A DNA stretch of 40,442 nucleotides from an uncultured Clostridia bacterium (GCA_944363555.1 CALVUL010000003.1:1-40442), one strand, 5' to 3'. Shown: positions 1 to 7,931, counted from the first letter of the stretch. A program made the numbers and translations. Notes: generated from the letters alone by a model not told the origin.

Positions 1-213
1 CACCGCGCCGCCCGTTTCTGCGGTCTTTTTCAGGCAGCGCACCAAAAATTCGTAGTCGCTTTCGTTCCAATCGTCGATAAAGGGCGCGTTTACGATAATC
101 CACGCGCCGCCCGCTTTGCGGCGGCAGTCGGTTACGACCTGCTTTCTGATAAAATGCGCGAACAATTCTCTGTCGATTTCTTCCGCCGCCAGCGGGCGGT
201 AAACGATTTCCAT
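1..213 (-). CDS. GNAT-family N-acetyltransferase, N-terminal part (runs off the window)
   Basis: The first 71 codons are seen; the gene continues past the left edge. The start ATG at 213 follows a strong GGAGGAGAGG ribosome binding site with no spacer beyond it, so this start is well supported. The protein opens MEIVYRPLAAEEIDRELF and contains RKQVVTDCRRK and APFIDDW. I recall this arrangement from the N-terminus of a clostridial GNAT acetyltransferase subfamily. The acetyl-CoA-binding motif lies outside the window, so the family call rests on resemblance of the N-terminus only. It is 34 bp downstream of the EamA transporter on the same strand and is probably co-transcribed with it. The substrate is unknown. 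Confidence 0.55.
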   Translation of the reverse strand, partial: MEIVYRPLAAEEIDRELFAHFIRKQVVTDCRRKAGGAWIIVNAPFIDDWNESDYEFLVRCLKKTAETGGAV

Positions 214-247
214 CCTCTCCTCCGAAAACGCCCGTTGCGGCGTTTTA

Positions 248-1159
248 TTATAAATTCACGAACACCATCGCCGCCACGGCGCACATTACGCCGGAAAGTT
301 TTCTCACGGAAAACTTTTCCTTAAAGACGAAAAGATCCACGATAAAGGTAAGCGGAATGGCGATCGCGTAGGTCAGCGGATAAAACACTGCCGAAGAAAA
401 ATAGCCGGAAGCCGACGCCGAAAAATACTGGTTGCAATACTGCATGACGGTGGAAACGGCGATAAGCAGCCAGATCCGCCGCGAAAAACCGCATATATTG
501 CCGCCGTTTTCCGGATTTTCCCCCTCCGAACCTGCCGACGGCAGACGCTTTTTTCCCGCAACCGCCCCGAACGCCGCGCCGAGCAGCAAAAAGACGACGG
601 CGAAATTCAGCAGATTGAAACAGGCCACCGATCCCGACGCATAGGTAACGAACAGTTTCTGCGTGACGAATATGCCGGCGTTTGCGACGGTGCAAAGCGA
701 CAAAAGGATCGCCGCGCGAAAGGAAAAACGGCGCGCGCCGGCGCCGCCGGCAAGCAACAGCGCCGCCGCGAAGAGCAGCCCCGCGCCGCACCACTGCAAC
801 GCGCCGATCTTTTCCCCCTCGTACAGCACGGGCGCCAGAAGCATCGGCACGATCACCGCGCCGATCATGCAGAAGATCTCCACGGCGCAAAGGGAGGTTT
901 TTTCGGAAGCGAGCAGATAAACGATCATGTTCAGCGCCGTGGCGACGCCGGAAAGAAGGGAAACGACCAGCCCCGTTCCGTCCGTAAAACCCCCCGTGAA
1001 CGCGAATACCGCCCCGCTCACGGCTAGGCAGCCCGCTGCGCGGAAAAAATTGATCTTTACGCTGTTAAACCATCCCTCAGCCGAAGCGCCGCACTTTTTT
1101 ACGGAAATGAGTTTGATCGCCGCGCACACGCTCGACAGCAGCAAAAACAAAATCCCCAT
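248..1159 (-). CDS. EamA/DMT-superfamily membrane transporter
   Basis: A 303-residue, very hydrophobic protein with about ten predicted membrane helices in two halves separated near residues 200-225 by a polar loop (GKKRLPSAGSEGENPENGG). This is the size and two-repeat layout of the drug/metabolite transporter superfamily. The C-terminal segment with FKEKFSVRKLSGVMCAVAAM resembles the last EamA repeat, where a conserved E is followed by the final helix. The open frame extends far upstream through the previous gene, but the start MGILFLLLSS at 1159 begins directly with a membrane helix and lies 29 bp after the upstream stop, so I chose it. It sits between a glycosidase-like gene and an acetyltransferase on the same strand. 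The transported compound cannot be inferred. Confidence 0.75.
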   Translation of the reverse strand: MGILFLLLSSVCAAIKLISVKKCGASAEGWFNSVKINFFRAAGCLAVSGAVFAFTGGFTDGTGLVVSLLSGVATALNMIVYLLASEKTSLCAVEIFCMIGAVIVPMLLAPVLYEGEKIGALQWCGAGLLFAAALLLAGGAGARRFSFRAAILLSLCTVANAGIFVTQKLFVTYASGSVACFNLLNFAVVFLLLGAAFGAVAGKKRLPSAGSEGENPENGGNICGFSRRIWLLIAVSTVMQYCNQYFSASASGYFSSAVFYPLTYAIAIPLTFIVDLFVFKEKFSVRKLSGVMCAVAAMVFVNL

Positions 1160-1188
1160 CGGTATTTTCCGCGCCCCGCTCTTTCCGT

Positions 1189-2622
1189 TTAATCCAACGT
1201 TACATAACTGCGGCGCGCCGTCTTTTCGAGGGTCTCGCCGAAATCTTCGCCCTTTGCGTAAAACATCTGCGCGCAAAGCGCCTGCGGCAGCCGCACGCCG
1301 CCGTCGAACGTGCCGGCAAGGCACATCTCCACATCCCCCGCGGCGTTTTCCTCGATGTATTTCAGCATACGCGCCGCATAGCCGCCGTACCGCATCCAGC
1401 CGGCGGAAAACGCCCGCCACGCGCCGCGACGCAGCCGCGCGTCGTGTTCCGCGATCTCCGCAGCGTTTTTCCCAAGCACGAAAGGCCCGCGCTGGTTTAC
1501 GAACTTCGTCCAATCGAGGGTCATATTTCCCTTGAAAACCAGCCCGACGGGGGCGTCGCCGCGAAGCGAAAGGATCTTTTTCGTGAACGCCAGCGCTTCT
1601 TCAAATTTTTTTTCATCCGCCTTCGGCCAATAGGAATAGGGAAATTCCCCGCAGTCCTCCCACAGGATCGCCACCCGCCGGTCCACGCGGGCGATCTCTT
1701 CGAGCCGGTTTTTCACGGATATGGCGTGCAGCCCGAACTGCAATTTCACGTCGGGGTGTTTTTCCAACAGAGCCCCCGCCGTTTCGTTGACGAAATCCGC
1801 AACCGTGGCGGCGATGGAGCGGCCGCCGATGTCTTCCTCCGGCCGCTCGGTAAACGACTGAAAATAAATGCCGTCGCACGCCGTTTTCGCATAGTTTTCC
1901 TCGTATTCGCGGAGGATCTCCTTCCGCCATGCGGCAAGGCGTTTATCGCCGATGTCGGTGATGGGGGAACAGCTCCACCCCCATGCATAACCGCAGAACA
2001 CCTCTATGCCCCGCGCGTGCGCATAGTCGATCACTTCGCCGATATTGACGGGCATATAATCGTTCCACAGGATCAGCCGGTTGAATTTCAGCCGCGCGAG
2101 ATCGTCGATATATTTTCTGTAATCGTTCAGAGGATGCCCCCATGTGAACACGCTGCGCGTTTTGAAGCGCGCGCTTTCGCCGTACGTGGCGGGCTGCAGC
2201 GGCTTATCGAAGATGTTTTGCGGCATGCGCACCGCACCGAATTCCGGCGCGCGGGCGGGGATGTAATCGTCTGCAAACCATACCGCCGCGTAAAACAGGT
2301 TTTCCGCCGTATGCGCCGTGATCAGCACGAGGCTGCCCCCTTCCCGATCGGGATTATCCGCGATCTTCACGAAATAATCGCGCCCGTTAAGTTCCTCTTC
2401 CTTCACGTATTTTCTGATCGTCGCGCTCTCGGAATACAACCCGATGACGACGGCGCTGTGCTCGATCGCGCCCCCTTCTTTCTCGCACGGCAGAACGTGC
2501 AAGCGGTAAACGCCCTCTTCCCTGATCAGGTATCTGCCGATCTCTTCCGAAAGGAAATCCGCGGCGCGTTTATCCGCCCCCGCGTAATCCGAACAGACGA
2601 TCTTCCATTCCGTTTGTTTCAT
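1189..2622 (-). CDS. Glycoside-hydrolase-like protein (GH67/GH20-type N-domain plus TIM-barrel-like domain)
   Basis: A 477-residue cytoplasmic protein without signal peptide. Residues about 1-145 look like the alpha/beta N-terminal domain found in front of alpha-glucuronidases and hexosaminidases (ADKRAADFLSEEIGRYL, then LVLITAHTAENLFYAAVWFA). Residues about 155-400 resemble a (beta/alpha)8 barrel: RSVFTWGHPLNDYRKYIDDLARLKFNRLILWND, then EVIDYAHARGIEVFCGYAWGW, then CDGIYFQSFTE. Acidic residues in the YFQSFTERPEED and LWEDCGEFPY stretches are plausible catalytic candidates, but I cannot assign them. The neighbouring divergent AraC regulator suggests sugar-responsive control. The start ATG at 2622 follows GGAGGG. 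A family number would need a profile search. Confidence 0.6.
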   Translation of the reverse strand: MKQTEWKIVCSDYAGADKRAADFLSEEIGRYLIREEGVYRLHVLPCEKEGGAIEHSAVVIGLYSESATIRKYVKEEELNGRDYFVKIADNPDREGGSLVLITAHTAENLFYAAVWFADDYIPARAPEFGAVRMPQNIFDKPLQPATYGESARFKTRSVFTWGHPLNDYRKYIDDLARLKFNRLILWNDYMPVNIGEVIDYAHARGIEVFCGYAWGWSCSPITDIGDKRLAAWRKEILREYEENYAKTACDGIYFQSFTERPEEDIGGRSIAATVADFVNETAGALLEKHPDVKLQFGLHAISVKNRLEEIARVDRRVAILWEDCGEFPYSYWPKADEKKFEEALAFTKKILSLRGDAPVGLVFKGNMTLDWTKFVNQRGPFVLGKNAAEIAEHDARLRRGAWRAFSAGWMRYGGYAARMLKYIEENAAGDVEMCLAGTFDGGVRLPQALCAQMFYAKGEDFGETLEKTARRSYVTLD

Positions 2623-2725
2623 AAAACCCTCCCGTTTTTTATTCTACGGTAAAGTATACAGCGCCGCGGCGGAAAAAGCAATACCTCTTCCGACACAAAA
2701 ATTTCGTTTTTCGAAACAAAACCCA

Positions 2726-2755
2726 TTGACTTCCGCCCCGAAAAGCGCTTATAAT
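2726..2755 (+). promoter_or_regulatory. Predicted sigma-A promoter of the AraC gene
   Basis: TTGACT at 2726-2731 and a perfect TATAAT at 2750-2755 are separated by 18 bp. The start would fall near 2762, giving a leader of about 25 nt before the ATG at 2787. Confidence 0.75.
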
Positions 2756-2786
2756 AAAAGAAAACGAACCGGATACGGAACGGATT

Positions 2787-3614
2787 ATGAAAACGACGAC
2801 ATTGGAAAAATTATGCAAAACGAACTTTGAATGCGAACACCTTTCCACGCTGCGCCAGTTTTGGAACGATACGAATACCTTTTCCTGCATCGGGCTGCCG
2901 AAAAAACAGAACAACCTGCTTTATCTCTGCGGCTGCAAAGCCCGCTATACGGCAAAAAACGGGGAGGTCTTTTTTGCGGAGAGCGGCGACGCGGTCTACG
3001 CCCCGCAGGAAAGCGAATACAGCGTAACTTTTTACGACATCGCCCCCGAAGGATATACGATCGGCATCAACTTCCGCCTTTTCGACGGCGCCGGCGAAGC
3101 GGTGCGGTTTTCCGAAAACATCCTGATTTACCGCGCCAACGGCGGCAGACTGCCGCTGCTGTTCGGGGAAATGGAAACGCCGAGCGAAAATTTCTACGCG
3201 CTGCCGCTTAAAAACAAGATCGGGCTGCTCAAAATTCTCCTCGCGCTGTACGTCGACGAAGCGCTGCCGGAAAATTCCCTGATCCAAAAAGGCGTGGCTT
3301 ATCTCAACAGCCGATACGCGGAAAATACCGACATCGGCGAAATCGCGCGGCTCTGCAACGTGAGCGAAGTCTATTTCCGCCGTCTGTTCAAGGCGCAGAC
3401 GGGGTTTTCGCCGGCGGCGTACAGGGCGAAACTGCGCATGGAAAAAGCGGCGCAATATCTCGAATACGGCGCGGCGTCCGTGCGGGAGATCTCCGAAACG
3501 CTGGGCTTCGCCACCGTTTCGCACTTTATCGGGCAGTTTAAAAAAAATTACGGCGTTTCCCCGCTCGTTTACCGGAAAAACGCCGTGCGCCGTCCGCCCG
3601 AAAGCGGGAAATAA
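2787..3614 (+). CDS. AraC-family transcriptional regulator
   Basis: A 275-residue protein with an AraC layout: an N-terminal cupin-like sensing region (about 1-140, including GEVFFAESGDAVYAPQESEYSV, typical of the AraC_binding barrel) and a C-terminal double helix-turn-helix (about 165-265). The first helix-turn-helix is IGEIARLCNVSEVYFRRLFK; the second includes VREISETLGFATVSHFIGQFKKNYGVSP, matching the family signature with FKKxxGxSPxxYR at its end. It is transcribed away from the glycosidase-like gene at 2622, so it probably controls that gene and itself in response to a sugar. The ligand is not inferable. It ends 9 bp before the convergent membrane-protein gene. Confidence 0.9.
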   Translation: MKTTTLEKLCKTNFECEHLSTLRQFWNDTNTFSCIGLPKKQNNLLYLCGCKARYTAKNGEVFFAESGDAVYAPQESEYSVTFYDIAPEGYTIGINFRLFDGAGEAVRFSENILIYRANGGRLPLLFGEMETPSENFYALPLKNKIGLLKILLALYVDEALPENSLIQKGVAYLNSRYAENTDIGEIARLCNVSEVYFRRLFKAQTGFSPAAYRAKLRMEKAAQYLEYGAASVREISETLGFATVSHFIGQFKKNYGVSPLVYRKNAVRRPPESGK

Positions 3615-3623
3615 ACGCTGTTT

Positions 3624-4580
3624 TTATTCCTCGTCGATCTTTTTCAGAATATCGTCCTCGTCGTCGTCCGCGGCGCGGGCGGGGCGGATGATCTCCTCCG
3701 GCGCGAGATAGTATTTTTTGCCCGTGGTGGTGTATTGGCTCACGAAACGGAAGCAGATGAGGATCAGCGTGGTGAGCGGGAAAGTGAGCAACAGCCCCGT
3801 CAGAACGGTGAAAATACCCGCCGTTACGTTGACGTACAGCATGATGATGTTGATGGAAACGTAGTTGTTGAATTTTCTGAGAAAGTCCCTGCGCGGCACC
3901 TTCACGCTCATGCGGAACGCCTTCGCCGCGGGGATCTTATCCGCCACGATGTTCGGCATGAAATCGGATAAAAACACCTGTTTTACCGAAATGAGCACGA
4001 CGAAAACCAGCACGGCGAAGAACATCGAAATCAACCCCGCGGGACTGATCCAGATAATGAAGGCGCAAAGACAGACCGCCGCCCCGTAGAACACGAGCGA
4101 TACGGCAACGTCGATGACCGAATACAAACTCGCCCTGCCGAGATTCTTGAACACGCCGACGGTAAAACCCGTTTCCGTCAAAGAGGACATATAGTCGTTG
4201 ACAACCTGCCCCAGCGCGAAATCCGCGATGTTGTTGAAAAACATCCCCGCGAAATATAACCCCGCAACCACGCCGCCGAGCCCCGCGATATTCCACACGT
4301 TGCCGCGCACATACGCGGTAAACTCCGTCAGATAGGAAGAAAACGCCATCTGTTCTTCCTCGAAGGACAGTTCCGGAATGAAAATCGATTTCAGCAGTTC
4401 CCCCAACGACGCAATCAGTTTATCGAGACTGCTCGCCTCGATAAGATTTCTGAAATTGGGCATCAGAATAAACGCGCCCGCCGCCGCCAGCACGGCGAAC
4501 ACGATAAGTTTATATAAAAGGACTTTGAACGTAGCCCCGAAATTCGCAAATATCAGTTTGATCGCGTTCTTTAATCTCAT
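3624..4580 (-). CDS. Multi-pass membrane protein of unknown function
   Basis: A 318-residue protein I do not recognise. It has about six hydrophobic segments: near residues 20-40 (LLYKLIVFAVLAAAGAFILM), 95-120, 155-180 (VIDVAVSLVFYGAAVCLCAFI), 185-205 and two near 245-285. A long soluble stretch (about 43-90) separates helices 1 and 2. The C-terminus is highly charged (AADDDEDDILKKIDEE) and probably cytoplasmic. It is the third gene of a minus-strand unit after dtd and a small membrane protein (6 bp gap), so it may be co-expressed with them. Nothing in the sequence suggests a catalytic site. Confidence 0.7.
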   Translation of the reverse strand: MRLKNAIKLIFANFGATFKVLLYKLIVFAVLAAAGAFILMPNFRNLIEASSLDKLIASLGELLKSIFIPELSFEEEQMAFSSYLTEFTAYVRGNVWNIAGLGGVVAGLYFAGMFFNNIADFALGQVVNDYMSSLTETGFTVGVFKNLGRASLYSVIDVAVSLVFYGAAVCLCAFIIWISPAGLISMFFAVLVFVVLISVKQVFLSDFMPNIVADKIPAAKAFRMSVKVPRRDFLRKFNNYVSINIIMLYVNVTAGIFTVLTGLLLTFPLTTLILICFRFVSQYTTTGKKYYLAPEEIIRPARAADDDEDDILKKIDEE

Positions 4581-4586
4581 AATCCC

Positions 4587-4781
4587 TCACTTTTTCCTTT
4601 TGCACGTTAAAAACATATACAGCCCCACGGCTGTGAGCAGCAATGCCAAAACCACCGCCAGCACGTAAAGCACCGTCGCTATCAGCCCGTATTTCAAAAG
4701 GGAAAATATAATGCCGCCGCTCAGACACATGATGAGCGCCGCGCAGATGATTGCGATGAGCAGAAAACCGTTATTCTTCAT
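4587..4781 (-). CDS. Small two-helix membrane protein
   Basis: A 64-residue ORF whose start overlaps the end of dtd by 11 bp and which ends 6 bp before the next membrane-protein gene. That spacing is typical of translational coupling. It is almost all hydrophobic: helix 1 about residues 6-27, helix 2 about 32-58, then a basic tail CKRKK that suggests the C-terminus is inside. No family is recognised. It is supported by operon position and membrane-protein composition rather than homology. Confidence 0.55.
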   Translation of the reverse strand: MKNNGFLLIAIICAALIMCLSGGIIFSLLKYGLIATVLYVLAVVLALLLTAVGLYMFLTCKRKK

Positions 4782-5217
4782 TCCCCTTCTCCAACATCAG
4801 CGTGAACGGACCTTCGTTGACCTGCGTTATCTTCATATCCGCGCCGAACACGCCGCGTTTTACGGGTACGGTTTCCGCCAGTTTTTCCGCCGTAAATCGA
4901 TACAGCGCCTCCGCCCGCGCGGGCTCTTCCGCCTGCAGAAAATCCGGTCGGTTGCCGTGCGACGCGTTCGCATACAGGGTGAACTGGGAAACGAAAAGGA
5001 TCTCGCCGCCGACATCGGCGACGGAAAGATTCGTTTTGCCGTTCCCGTCCTCGAAGATGCGAAGGGCGGGGATCTTTTTCGCAAAATACGCCGCTTGTTT
5101 TTCCGTATCGCCCTTGCCGACCCCGAAATAGACGACCAGCCCTTTCCCGATTTCGGAAACGAGCCTGCCTTCCGCTTCCAGTTTTGCCGCCGATACCCGC
5201 TGAATGAGCGCTTTCAT
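4771..5217 (-). CDS. dtd: D-aminoacyl-tRNA deacylase
   Basis: A 148-residue protein, the normal length for DTD, a cytoplasmic homodimer that hydrolyses D-amino acids (and Gly from tRNA-Ala) off mischarged tRNA. The N-terminus MKALIQRVSAA is typical. The first active-site motif, SQFTLY, is at residues 77-82. The second, normally NxGPxT and carrying the cross-subunit Gly-cisPro, is present as NEGPFT (134-139). An ATG twelve codons upstream is open, but it overlaps the predicted promoter and would add residues absent from the family, so 5217 is chosen. The predicted promoter puts the transcription start one base before this ATG, so the mRNA looks leaderless. Confidence 0.95.
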   Translation of the reverse strand: MKALIQRVSAAKLEAEGRLVSEIGKGLVVYFGVGKGDTEKQAAYFAKKIPALRIFEDGNGKTNLSVADVGGEILFVSQFTLYANASHGNRPDFLQAEEPARAEALYRFTAEKLAETVPVKRGVFGADMKITQVNEGPFTLMLEKGNEE

Positions 5218-5224
5218 CTTTTTT

Positions 5225-5253
5225 ATAATAGCATTTAAATGCGCGTTTGACAA
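5225..5253 (-). promoter_or_regulatory. Predicted promoter of dtd, placing the start at the ATG
   Basis: On the minus strand TTGTCA (5253-5248) and TATTAT (5230-5225) are 17 bp apart. Only seven bases separate the -10 element from the ATG at 5217, so the expected transcription start is about 5218. No ribosome binding site fits in the transcript. Confidence 0.6.
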
Positions 5254-5292
5254 TGAATTTTGACAAATTTCCTCCGCGTTTTTTGCCGATTG

Positions 5293-5321
5293 TTGACAAA
5301 CGTATGCGCGCTTGTTATAAT
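5293..5321 (+). promoter_or_regulatory. Perfect-consensus promoter of the nucleotidyltransferase-like gene
   Basis: TTGACA (5293-5298) and TATAAT (5316-5321) are separated by exactly 17 bp. The ATG at 5328 begins 7 bases after the last base of the -10 element, so the predicted transcription start coincides with the A of the start codon. Confidence 0.75.
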
Positions 5322-5327
5322 AATAGC

Positions 5328-6428
5328 ATGAATAGGGAAACCGAAATACTTTTCGCCGCGCTCAGAGCGCTGTTGCACGGCGAAGAACCGGAAAAAAAAG
5401 ACCTGCCGCGTGCGGCGGGGATCGCCAAAAAGCATTCTTTGCTCAACATGATCGCGCCCGCGCTTTTACAGTGCGATCTGAGCGACGCCTCCCGCGCGCG
5501 GGTGATGGCGTTTTATGCGGAATACCTTTCCCAGCAGGAGTCGCTGAAATCCGCCGCGGAGGAACTGTTCGCGGAACTGGAAAAACGGCAGATCCCCTAC
5601 ATGCCGCTGAAAGGGTATTATATGAAGGATCTTTACCCCGATCCGCTGATGCGCAGTTCCTGCGATCTGGACGTGCTCTTCCCCCCCGAACGGACGAAGG
5701 AAGTGCGCGAAATGATGCGCGCGCTCGGTTACGACCTGTTCATTTCCAACGACCACCATATGTGCCACACGCGGGAAAACGTTACGGTGGAAATGCATTA
5801 TCTTTTAAGCGAAACGCCCCTGCCCGATTATTACGACGGCGTGTTTTCGCGGCTGAAACACGTCGGCGGGCAATTGTATAATTTTACCGACGAGGATTTT
5901 TATATCTTCCTGCTCGTGCACATCTGGCACCATTTCAAAGCGGGCGGCACGGGCATCCGTTCGGTGATGGACATCTACGTTTTTCTCACCGCCAAGCCCA
6001 CGCTCGATTTCGAGTATCTTGCGGGGGAACTGGAAAAACTGGGGCTGACGAAGTTTGAAAAAAAACTGCGCGACCTCGCATTTTTCTGGTTCGGCGGCGA
6101 AGGGACGGCGGAAGAAAACCTTGCGGATTTCATTCTGAAAAGCGGCGTTTACGGCACGACGCAACATGCCGCCGCCGCAGGGACGGCGAAAATGGGAAAG
6201 ACGAAATATTTCTTTTCGCGGGTGTTTCCCAAGGTCAAAGACATGAAAAAAGCCTACCCCGTTTTGGAAAAGTGCATTCTCCTTTTGCCGTTTTGCTATC
6301 TTGCGCGTATCCTGACCGCCCTTTTCAAACGCCCCCAACGGCTGAAAAGCAACGCGGGGGCGCTCATCGGCGCGGATGCGGAAAAGGTGCAAACCATGAA
6401 AAACCTCTTCGACGATCTCGGTATATAA
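5328..6428 (+). CDS. Nucleotidyltransferase-like protein (PF14907 type)
   Basis: A 366-residue protein resembling the uncharacterised nucleotidyltransferase family often found in polysaccharide or peptide-modification loci. The diagnostic stretch is about residues 90-120: PYMPLKGYYMKDLYPDP, then MRSSCDLDVLFP. LKG plus DxD (CDLDVL) is the likely metal/nucleotide site. A later VEMHYLL and the aromatic LVHIWHHFK are also typical. The start at 5328 fits the family N-terminus (an ILFAALRALLHGE helix). An upstream in-frame ATG at 5247 would be read through the promoter and is rejected. No partner gene in this window suggests a substrate. Confidence 0.75.
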   Translation: MNRETEILFAALRALLHGEEPEKKDLPRAAGIAKKHSLLNMIAPALLQCDLSDASRARVMAFYAEYLSQQESLKSAAEELFAELEKRQIPYMPLKGYYMKDLYPDPLMRSSCDLDVLFPPERTKEVREMMRALGYDLFISNDHHMCHTRENVTVEMHYLLSETPLPDYYDGVFSRLKHVGGQLYNFTDEDFYIFLLVHIWHHFKAGGTGIRSVMDIYVFLTAKPTLDFEYLAGELEKLGLTKFEKKLRDLAFFWFGGEGTAEENLADFILKSGVYGTTQHAAAAGTAKMGKTKYFFSRVFPKVKDMKKAYPVLEKCILLLPFCYLARILTALFKRPQRLKSNAGALIGADAEKVQTMKNLFDDLGI

Positions 6429-6456
6429 AAAAAGCGGAAACGCTCCCGAAAAACCG

Positions 6457-6528
6457 ATCCGCCCGCCGCGGAAGGCAGAAGGAAAGATCGAAGGATCTTC
6501 AAAGCCGCGCCTTCCGCGGCGGGCGGAT
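6457..6528. terminator. Large nested hairpin, probable bidirectional terminator
   Basis: A perfect 20-bp inverted repeat (arms 6457-6476 and 6509-6528) encloses a second hairpin, AAGATC-GAAG-GATCTT (6484-6499). On the plus strand it is followed by ATTTTG. On the minus strand it is followed by CGGTTTTTCGGG and then by a run of seven T after a small AGCG/CGCT hairpin (6428-6444). It lies between two convergent genes and probably stops transcription from both sides. Confidence 0.65.
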
Positions 6529-6535
6529 TTTGCTT

Positions 6536-6568
6536 CCCCGCGCCGAATACGGCGCGGGGACTATTTTT
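6536..6568 (+). terminator. Intrinsic terminator of the nucleotidyltransferase-like gene
   Basis: A perfect 10-bp GC stem, CCCCGCGCCG/CGGCGCGGGG, with loop AATA (6536-6559), is followed by ACTATTTTTG. It abuts the stop codon of the convergent acetyltransferase. Confidence 0.7.
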
Positions 6569-7001
6569 GTTCTTCCGCCTCGCGCACGAACTGTTTATAC
6601 GGCAAAAGCGCGAAGCCGTGCGAACGATACAGTTTTTCCGCCCTGACGTTTTCCGACTCGGTTTCCAACCGCAAGCGCGCCGTTTTACCGTACCGCTCCG
6701 TCAGAAAACGCAGAAATTCCTTTCCGAGCCCCTGCCCGCGCGCCTCTTCGCGCACGTAAAATTCATCCAGCCAGACGACGGGCCCGCCCGCCTCCTGCGA
6801 AAAACTCTTCGCCAGCAGCGCGTAGCCGCCGCCTTCGCCGAGGATGTAGATCTCCGCGTAGGTATCGGAGCGCACCGCCTCGTCGAACGTTCTTTGAAGA
6901 TAGGCATCGGGCACGCCGTGGAGCACCGCGGGCGACGCGTAAAATTCCCTTGCCAACGATAAATAGAGCGCCCGATCGTCTTTTGTTATTCTGCGAAACA
7001 T
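6561..7001 (-). CDS. GNAT-family N-acetyltransferase
   Basis: A 146-residue protein with the GNAT fold in order: an N-terminal strand/helix (MFRRITKDDRALYLSLAREF), the central strand VVWLDEFYV, the acetyl-CoA pyrophosphate loop R-x-x-G-x-G (REEARGQGLGKEFL, about residues 86-99), and the C-terminal RLETESENVRAEKLYRSHGF typical of amino-acid or ribosomal-protein acetyltransferases. The start at 7001 has GGAGGAAAT upstream. It stops at TAG, directly before a hairpin, which confirms that TAG is a real stop in this genome. It is divergent from the amidohydrolase gene. The acceptor is unknown. Confidence 0.9.
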   Translation of the reverse strand: MFRRITKDDRALYLSLAREFYASPAVLHGVPDAYLQRTFDEAVRSDTYAEIYILGEGGGYALLAKSFSQEAGGPVVWLDEFYVREEARGQGLGKEFLRFLTERYGKTARLRLETESENVRAEKLYRSHGFALLPYKQFVREAEEQK

Positions 7002-7040
7002 ATTTCCTCCGAAAAATTTGTTCTTTCATTGCCGAATCGC

Positions 7041-7069
7041 TTGACCCGAAAAGCGAAAAGTGCTATCTT
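7041..7069 (+). promoter_or_regulatory. Predicted promoter of the amidohydrolase gene
   Basis: TTGACC (7041-7046) and TATCTT (7064-7069) are 17 bp apart. The predicted start near 7076 gives a 27-nt leader that includes a GCGAGG ribosome binding site before the ATG at 7103. Confidence 0.55.
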
Positions 7070-7102
7070 TACAGTGTTTGAATTGTCAAAAGCGAGGCAT
7101 TT

Positions 7103-7885
7103 ATGATCATCGATTTCCACACGCACGTATTTCCCGAAAAACTCGCCGCGCGCGCCGTCGAAAACATGGGGCGGCAGGTCCATCTGACCCCCTGCACCGA
7201 CGGGACGATCGCCTGCACCGAAAAACTCATGAAAGAGCAGGGCGTAGACCAGTTCGTGGCGCTCAACATCGCCGTATCCCCGCGCACGCAGGCGCACGTA
7301 AACGAATTCGCCGTCGAAACCGCCGGAACGCACCCCGCGTTCGGCTCGGTGCACCCCGATTCTCCCGACGCCCTCGCCGCGCTCGACGCGCTTGCCGCAG
7401 CGGGCATCAAAGGCGTAAAATTCCATAACGAATATCAGAACTTTTTCGTGGACGACGAAAAGGCGTTCCCCCTGTACGAAAAGATCGAAAAACTGCACCT
7501 TGCCGCCGTTTTCCACGGCGGTTACGACCCGGGCTTTCCGCCGCCGGTAAAGGCCTCCCCCGAACGCTGCGCGCGGGTGGCGGCAACGTTCCCGAAAGCG
7601 AAATTCATCTTCGCCCACCTCGGCGGTCTGGCGATGCCCGACGACGCCGTAAAATATTTGAAAAACACCGCCGCGCTCATCGATACGGCGTATATGGCGG
7701 GCGCGTATACCCCCGCGGACGCCGAACGCGTGATCAAGGAATTCGGCGCGGACAGGGTGCTTTTCGGCAGCGACTGCCCGTGGGACACCCCCGCGAACAC
7801 CCTCGCTTTTCTGAAAAAACTGCATCTGAGCGAAGAAGAAACGGAAAAAATACTTTTTAAAAACGCGCTGAAAATCCTCGCGTAA
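7103..7885 (+). CDS. Metal-dependent amidohydrolase (amidohydrolase 2 family)
   Basis: A 260-residue TIM-barrel hydrolase. The metal-binding HxH is at the N-terminus (MIIDFHTH, H6 and H8). Further expected ligands are H138 (VFHGG), H172 (FAHLGG) and D224 (LFGSDCPWDTP), which is the full set for the PF04909 group. The family includes decarboxylases and lactone hydrolases such as 2-pyrone-4,6-dicarboxylate hydrolase relatives, so the reaction cannot be fixed from sequence alone. The C-terminal KILFKNALKIL is typical of the family. It is monocistronic, with its own promoter and a strong terminator directly after the stop. Confidence 0.88.
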   Translation: MIIDFHTHVFPEKLAARAVENMGRQVHLTPCTDGTIACTEKLMKEQGVDQFVALNIAVSPRTQAHVNEFAVETAGTHPAFGSVHPDSPDALAALDALAAAGIKGVKFHNEYQNFFVDDEKAFPLYEKIEKLHLAAVFHGGYDPGFPPPVKASPERCARVAATFPKAKFIFAHLGGLAMPDDAVKYLKNTAALIDTAYMAGAYTPADAERVIKEFGADRVLFGSDCPWDTPANTLAFLKKLHLSEEETEKILFKNALKILA

Positions 7886-7903
7886 ACGTTTTTATCCTTC
7901 GCC

Positions 7904-7931
7904 GGCGGCTCGACAAAGCCGCCTTTTTTTT
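7904..7931 (+). terminator. Intrinsic terminator after the amidohydrolase gene
   Basis: A 7-bp stem GGCGGCT/AGCCGCC (7904-7910 and 7917-7923) is followed by eight T. Its T tract overlaps the stop codon of the convergent histidine kinase. Confidence 0.85.

Noticed and set aside
1160..1513. A 118-residue N-terminal extension of the EamA transporter
   Set aside because: It overlaps the glycosidase-like gene in another frame and has an arginine-rich composition typical of an off-frame reading.
5247..5327. A 27-residue N-terminal extension of the nucleotidyltransferase-like protein
   Set aside because: The extension reads through the perfect TTGACA/TATAAT promoter, and the family N-terminus matches the start at 5328.
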